Positions 57,384-64,000 of a stretch of DNA of 64,000 nt are shown here, one piece after another. This DNA comes from Batkoa obscura (taxonomy: Eukaryota > Entomophthoromycota > Entomophthoromycetes > Entomophthorales > Batkoaceae): the NCBI GenBank assembly GCA_030770535.1, contig JASVEC010000026.1:186001-250000 (forward strand), given 5' to 3'. How positions within the stretch are numbered: position 1 is the first letter of the stretch; every line of letters starts with the position of its first letter. The notes beneath the pieces were generated by a model. The model saw only the letters and a program-made list of their open reading frames with translations, did no database searches and was not told the origin of the DNA. The translations under genes and the position numbers were made by a program.

Positions 57384-59897
57384 TTAGTGAAATCCAAAAG
57401 CATCTTGAATTAGATTTAATTCATTCAAAATTTCTAATTTTAATTCATTATACAATTCATTATTTAACCTATAATTTGTTCGTTTTTTCGCTTCAATCTT
57501 CGTTTCCATTTGTTCAAATGTACCTATTTCATTTCCAGTTATTATAGGTGATAAATTAGGTGAATTACTTGCACTTGTATTATTAATGGTATTATTACTT
57601 TTGCCCAAATTTTGACTTTGACTTTGATTTAACTTATCTAATACCAAATTCAAATTCAATTGTGACATACTATTTTCTTTATCATTATTTTCCATTGGCT
57701 TAGTACTCGATAATCTTGTAGAAAATCGAAAAGATTTTAATTTAGAACTTTTACTATGATTTGTTCGAGTTTCAATTGACGTTTCGATTATAGAACCTTG
57801 GAAATTATCAGATAATTGAGACATTGGTATTGATATTGAATCATTTGTTTTAGAATTATTAGAATGAATTCGACTCATATAAATAGGTTCTAATTCATTA
57901 TAACATACTTCTAATGGTAAATATTGAACTTGATTAATTTCTTGTTGAAATTCATGAATGAAAGATAAATTAGGTAATTTTTTCATAAATTGAATTATTG
58001 TTTTTGTTGCATAATAATATACTTGATAAGGTAATAAATCATTATTATTATTATTATTATTATTAAATACTGGATTAAAAATAGTGGATTTTATAATGAG
58101 TATTAAATGATTAATTATATTAAAATAATTTAAAATAGTATTATCAATACAACATTGTAATAAAAAACATTTGATACCAATAATACTAATTAAATACATA
58201 AATGAATTTAATGTTCGATTTTTATCATTTAAATTAATATCTTTTTTAATTATCAAATACTTACTTATTATATCCAAAAAGAAAACATTAAATTTCATAT
58301 TTTCATTATTATTTTCTTTCTTAATAAACTTTAACTTACAATAAAAAGGAATTAATATAAATTGAAAATTCAATATATTATTTTGATCCAATTTCATTAC
58401 TTCTTGAATAACATTACCATCTTCTTTATCACTTAATAATAATAATAATTCAACTATAGAATTACCTAATAATTGAGCAGATTGAAAATTCTTTAATGTT
58501 AAATTTTCTATACATTTTTTACAATCTCTTAACATATTATGTAATATAGGAATAAAAGGTACCGTTCCATAAGTATCATGATTAGGTGCAGTATTCTTAA
58601 TTAATTCAATAATTCCCATAATTAAATTAGTTAATTTATCTGGCTTATTACAATCATTAATAATTGTTCTTATTATTGTTAATAAATTAAAGCTTAATTG
58701 TGCTTTTGATATTGGATCTAATGTAGTATTAATAATGAATCGAGTATAACATTCAATTGGATAACAATTTTTTAATAATTGATAATTATTTTTAATAATT
58801 GACTTGAAAATAATTATTAAATCTTCTTGATCTTGTTGATTTAAATTAATACCACAATATTGTAATTTACCAATTAATTTAATAATTTCCAATTTAATTG
58901 TAGTTTTATCATTTTGTTGCCAATGTTTACCATAATTTGATTGCATAAAATTACTATTATTAATATCCTCATCCATTTCATTATTTCCCATTAATTTAGA
59001 AAATAGTGTTCTCTTCTTTGAAAACTTAGTGAATATAGTTAATAAAGATTTAATTCCTAATTCTACAATCCCAGAGCTTTCAATATCTCGTATAAATAAT
59101 GGTAATAAATAACTTAAGATACTAACGAATTGTTCTGATCTTAAGGACCCTGGATCATAAGCTATAATTGTAATAAATAATTTGAAACAATTTGAGATTG
59201 AAAATGGTCGAAATATTTTAATATCTCCTTCAATATCTAATGATTTTGTTTTTTGTAATATTAATTGATTTAAATTAATATTAATATTAATATTAATATT
59301 ATTATTATTATTATATGTATTGTTATTATTATTTTCCATTTGTAAATTCCATTGTAATTTAAATGGATCATAAATTGGATTAGATTGAAATAATTGAAAC
59401 CAAGTAAATAATTGTTCACTTAATAAATTAACTTTAAATTCATTAACATTTCTATTCTCTAATATAAAAGGAACTAAAGAACCTAACATTTGAAATAAGA
59501 AAGCTTCTCTATGTAAATTAAATAATAAAACAATTCCATATTCAATACCAAGTTTACTTTGATTACATTTTAATTGATAATAAACTTCAAATAAAGTATT
59601 AATAAATAATGAATATCCTGTTTTTATAGAAAATAATCGTTTAAATTGAATGGCTATTTTAATATATAATCTCATACATCTTGATAATATATTAAAATTA
59701 GTATAATGACTTAATACAATTCGATTAATTCCTTCTAATATATTATTTAATCCATCTAGTTCTTGATAACTCCAATCTAAATATAATAAAATTGTTTCTA
59801 TTAAATTTAACCAAGAGTGAGAATGTAAATAAGATATTGATAAAAATCGTATATCTTTTAATAATTCAGAAGATAAATTCAAAGGTAATATTCTTAA

Positions 59898-59941
<44 letters not shown>

Positions 59942-61032
59942 AATTTAATTCTTTTTTGTTTTGTTGAAACAACCAATTAACTGGTTCAAATTTTTTAATT
60001 AATTTAATAATATTAATAGCATCATGATTGGAATTAATAATTAATTTGGTCATATAATTAGCTTGTGAAATTCTTAATATAATTAAATCAAATAAAGGTT
60101 TTGGTATTAAATTCAATATTTTTATATTATTATTATCACTATCTATTATATTATTTATAAATTGATTAATTGAATATCTAAAAAAATTATTAGGTTCTTG
60201 TAATATTAATTGTCCATCAAAAAATAAAGCAAAATCTAATTTAGCTTTTTTTAATTCTCTAAATGTAACTTCATAACATGAACTTAAAACTCGACTTAAT
60301 ATAGCTAATAATTTACTAATTAATTCCAAATCTTGACTTAATTTTTCTCGATAATTATATCTTAAAAATCCTAATAAATAATTATGATATTGAAATGAGA
60401 ATTGAATTGGTAATTTAGATTTCATTAATATAACATTCGATAAATTAAATAAACTATTGTTATTACTATTAACTTCTAATTGATTTAAATAATACCTTAA
60501 TAACCAAAGTGATTGATTACGCATTAAATTAATAATTAATTCTGATTGTATTGATGATTGTAAATGAGTATGATTGGTTACTTCATCAACTAAATAATTT
60601 ATAATTTCTTTATTTAACATAGTAAATAAAGGTTTTGATATTAAATGATTAGATGAATTTAATTCATTAATATTATTATTTAAATTATTTAAATATTTAT
60701 CAAAATAACAAATATCATCTAAGGTTTGAGAATATAATGTAATTGGATAAACACCTGATTTAAATTCCATTATTAAATCATCATCTGAATCATCTTCATC
60801 CCAACCTAATTGTCTTATTGTTTTTAATTCTTCATTATTAGTATTTGGTAATTTGAATTTAGTTAATAATATTGATTCTTCTAATATTGGTTCTGAAGTT
60901 CCTATTATTGTTGATACATATTTTAAATTAGCTCCTAATCTTCTAAATGGTCGATCTGGAAATTTTATAAATGAATAATTTTTTGTTATATTTCTTTTTA
61001 AGTCCATTAATCGAAATAAAAAAGATATTATA

Positions 61033-61067
<35 letters not shown>

Positions 61068-61317
61068 TATAATTAATATATTTAATTTAACTTTAATAAA
61101 TTCCAATGCATTTGATTCATCTTTTTCAGCAGCAAATAAAAATAACAACATAGCATCTAAATTAAAATCTCCTAAAATAATTCCTAATTCCCAAATTATA
61201 TCATAAACACTTCGATATTCTACTTTAGTAATAAAAGCATATACTGTTAATAATAATGTAAATACACTTAATTTCTTACTAGTACTAAATAACTGTTGAT
61301 AATTAATAATAAATTTG

Positions 61318-61349
<32 letters not shown>

Positions 61350-64000
61350 GGAATCAATTGGTGATTGAATTAAATTATTATTCATATTATTATTCATATT
61401 ATTCATATTATTATTAGAATTAGATACTATTGATGGAAAATAACTTTCCCTTTTTTGATTATTAATTGTAAATTCATTAAAATAATTGAAATATTCAATT
61501 TCAATTTCTTTTAATTCCATAATAATCATATTAAAATCAAATACTAAATAAGATTCTATATAATCTCTCATAATCCAATTTAAATAAGGAGATAACCAAC
61601 CTGGTCTTTTACTACATGGAATAAATTTTTGAATTTGTAATAAACAACAACAAATTAAATGTTGAATTATTGGATGATATTTTAAATCTTTTAATTTTTG
61701 TTTAGCTGTTAAAAATATTGAGATTTGATTTTCAATAGCTAAAAAATAATTTTTATATTTATTAAATTGATCTTCATTTAAATTGTTTCTATCTTGATAC
61801 AATTCTTCCATTGTATTAATAAATTTGCTTAAAAATAATATTTGACCTATTGAATAATTTTTTTCTCCACCTAAATCTGTAAATAATATTACTGAGAACA
61901 AATCTATATCAACAAACATTAATTCAGTTGAAGTAATACATCGACTTAATACTTCTATTAAGACACATAAATTACTACTAATAACACTATCCTGTGTTGG
62001 TATCATTTTGATTAATGGTGTATAAAATGCATAAGGATATAAATTTTTTAATTTTAATAAGATTGTCTTTAAATCTTCTGTTATTGTTATATTGGGATCC
62101 AACTGAAACTTCTATTAAAATTAAAATTAAAATTAAAAATTAAAATTAAAATTAAAAATTATTATTATTATTATTAGTTATTAAATTTACCTCAAATAAA
62201 ATAGGAATTGTTTCAGTAGCTAATATTTCAGCTAAATAATTATTACTAGTATCAATAGCAACACGATAAATAAATAAACATTTATGAGATAAATCACAAC
62301 CTTTAAACTAATCAAAATATTCATTTAACTAAATTCTATTCTATTCTTATTTAAAAAATGTAAACTTACAAATTCCTTTAATCCTATAAAATATATATTT
62401 TCTAATTTCAATTCAAATAAAGTATTCATTAAATTTCTTGATAGTTTAATAATTGTACAAAATTTATCAAATTTATCTTGATAATTTGTATCAGATTGAC
62501 CAGGTGTTATTAAAGATAAACCAATCATTGAACAGATAGATAATAATTGAATATTTAATGAATTGAATTTTAATATTAATTCTTTGTTAGATGTTATATA
62601 TTTATAAATTAATCGTTGTAATTGACATATAAAATAGAAATTGGTATCATCATTAGAATTCAATAAATAACATAAAATAGAATAAGCTATTTATATAAAA
62701 ATAAAATTATTATTATTATTATTATTATGTATTATTATATATCATTATATATTATTAATATATAAAAACTTACCTGAAAATAAAAATGTTTCATAAAATG
62801 TTTTTATCTGTATTATTTCATTATACTTAGGCCATGGTTTCTGAATAAAGTATCTTCATTAATTTTTATCTTCAATTTACTATTAAAAAAAACTATTTAC
62901 CTCTAACAATAATTTCATAGCAAATTCTCTTACTTCACTTACTGGTGAAGCCAATGATCTCACCAAAGATCCATATAATGTCAACTCAATTGGACAATTT
63001 TGTTCTGTCATTTCCATCATTAAAACATCTCCTTTTTTAGAAATTATTGTAATTAAATCTATCGTTAATTTTTCAATTAACTTATCATAACCTTGATTCA
63101 ACTTAGTTGATTCACTTAATCCTAAGGAATGAATCAAACTATCTAATATAATTTCATATTCATAATAAGTAAGTTTAAGTTGATCATTTAAAAATGTTTG
63201 TTGAATTAAATGTTTTAAATTATTTAAAGAGAGTTCCTAAAAAAAAATTTAAATTTAATAACTAAATAATTGAATTCTTATTATTATTCTATTAAAACTT
63301 ACTTTAATCTTATTAGATGGTGAATTTAAGATACATAAATAAAGCCCTAATAATTGATAAATTTGCTATTTAAGATAATTAAATTAATAAATTATTCCTT
63401 TTGAAAATTTTAAATAAAAAAATAAACTTACCGCTGGTATTGTAGTTGGATATTCTAATTGTAAATATTGCAATGCAGTTAAAGCCTTATGACCCACTTG
63501 TTCTAAAAAAAAACGGAACATCAAAACATATTTTAAATATTAATTAGAAAAAAAACTTACCATCAAACTCTCTTAATCGAAATGGGATAAATAAAAATGC
63601 TAATAGTTGTCTTCTTAATGAAAATGGTAAGCTTTTCCTTTCTGCACGTTCAAACTTACCCAGTAACTGTTGAGCTTGATTGAGAGCTTTCATATATCCT
63701 ATATATGCTTCTTCTTGAATTGGGGAACTAAAGAAACCACCAGAACTGAAAGTACCATGTAATGAATTCTGTATCAAACTACCAAACCTTGTAGCTGTTG
63801 GACTACTTGAACCTGGCATTGGCTGAATATTAGGTAAATTTTTTAAAGTACCAGTTATAGTTGGAAAAGCAATGGAACTTCGATGACCTTCTTTTTCATT
63901 TAATACTAAAATATGGATCACTTTTCTTAATTCTTGAATTATTCGTTTGGATTCTGTTTTTGGTTGACGTGGGGACTTGAAGGCTTCAATACGTCGATGG
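57384..64000 (-). CDS. Giant UNC80-like helical-repeat protein (5' part outside window)
   Basis: Predicted exons inside the window: 64000-63561 (open at the edge), 63502-63432, 63365-63303, 63236-62901, 62840-62774, 62686-62370, 62307-62191 and 62111-57384, about 2045 residues. The protein is almost wholly alpha-helical, with HEAT/ARM-like leucine patterns. Blocks such as RRQLLAFLFIPFRLREFD, IPTQDSVISSNLCVLIEVLS, KRPGWLSPYLNWIMRDYIES, RPFRRLGANLKYVS and YDPGSLRSEQFVSILSYLLP recall the C-terminal half of UNC80, the NALCN-channel scaffold, whose relatives occur in some fungi; fungal NALCN/Cch1-type channels would be the partner. The assignment is by recollection of the family and is tentative. 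At least nine Asn runs of 5-12 residues, encoded by ATT/AAT repeats, lie in loops. Convergent with the WBP4-type gene, 118 bp apart. Confidence 0.6.
62113..62176. repeat. Microsatellite in an intron of the UNC80-like gene
   Basis: (ATTAAA)n followed by (ATT)n fills most of the 79-nt intron at 62112-62190. The same gene's exons carry ATT/AAT triplet runs, e.g. 58030-58057, 59897-59930, 61036-61068 and 61318-61350. Confidence 0.85.

Noticed and set aside
62091-62102. Independent gene start for the UNC80-like main exon
   Set aside because: The frame's first codon there is TTG, and an acceptor at 62112-62113 joins it in phase to the upstream exons.
1-64000. tRNA, rRNA and CRISPR features
   Set aside because: Scanning by eye for B-box-like GGTTCGAANCC, long GC-richer blocks and regularly spaced repeats found none; a covariance-model search could still reveal a tRNA.

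Overview
The window is an AT-rich fungal chromosome segment. The genes are split by many short introns, mostly 45-65 nt, with GT..AG ends and CTAAC-like branch sites. Gene content points to a chitin-walled, probably early-diverging filamentous fungus: a chitin synthase carrying a myosin-type motor domain (absent from budding yeasts), a multi-kelch membrane protein, a large UNC80-like protein and a zinc-knuckle protein. The exact lineage cannot be fixed from the sequence. Exons below were joined by hand from splice signals, phase and family resemblance, so every spliced model is a prediction.

Left part (1-36.8 kb): mostly ordinary single-copy housekeeping genes. In order they are: kelch membrane protein (-), myosin-motor chitin synthase (+), Mrs2 mitochondrial Mg2+ channel (+, seven exons including 12- and 18-nt micro-exons), CENP-K-like kinetochore protein (-) head to head with the KEOPS subunit Pcc1 (+), mitochondrial ribosomal bL35m (-), ER syntaxin-18/Ufe1 (-), an unidentified basic protein (+), an F-box relic (+), GRASP (-), heme oxygenase with an N-terminal Cys-Pro motif cluster (-), a DUF1365 protein (-), a Cdc1/Ted1/PGAP5 phosphoesterase (+), Rtf1 of the Paf1 complex (-), a CNBP/Gis2 zinc-knuckle protein (-) and a DUF2306-like membrane protein (-).

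Middle part (36.8-56 kb): a fast-evolving accessory region. It holds three intact intronless F-box/LRR-like genes of 442-444 codons and three degenerate relatives on the minus strand (a fourth relic lies at 20.2 kb). Mobile DNA is dense here: most of a 13-copy family of ~100-bp elements with TIRs and TA flanks, two solo-LTR-like repeats in inverted orientation, and a strongly AT-shifted LTR relic into which one of the short elements has inserted. Two long fold-back elements (162- and 100-bp arms) and a 398-bp inverted-repeat element inside an RTF1 intron lie to the left of this region or at its edge.

Right part (56-64 kb): a WBP4-type spliceosomal zinc-finger gene whose AUG appears to be split by an intron, convergent with a giant UNC80-like gene full of Asn runs that leaves the window. 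No tRNA, rRNA or CRISPR array was recognised.
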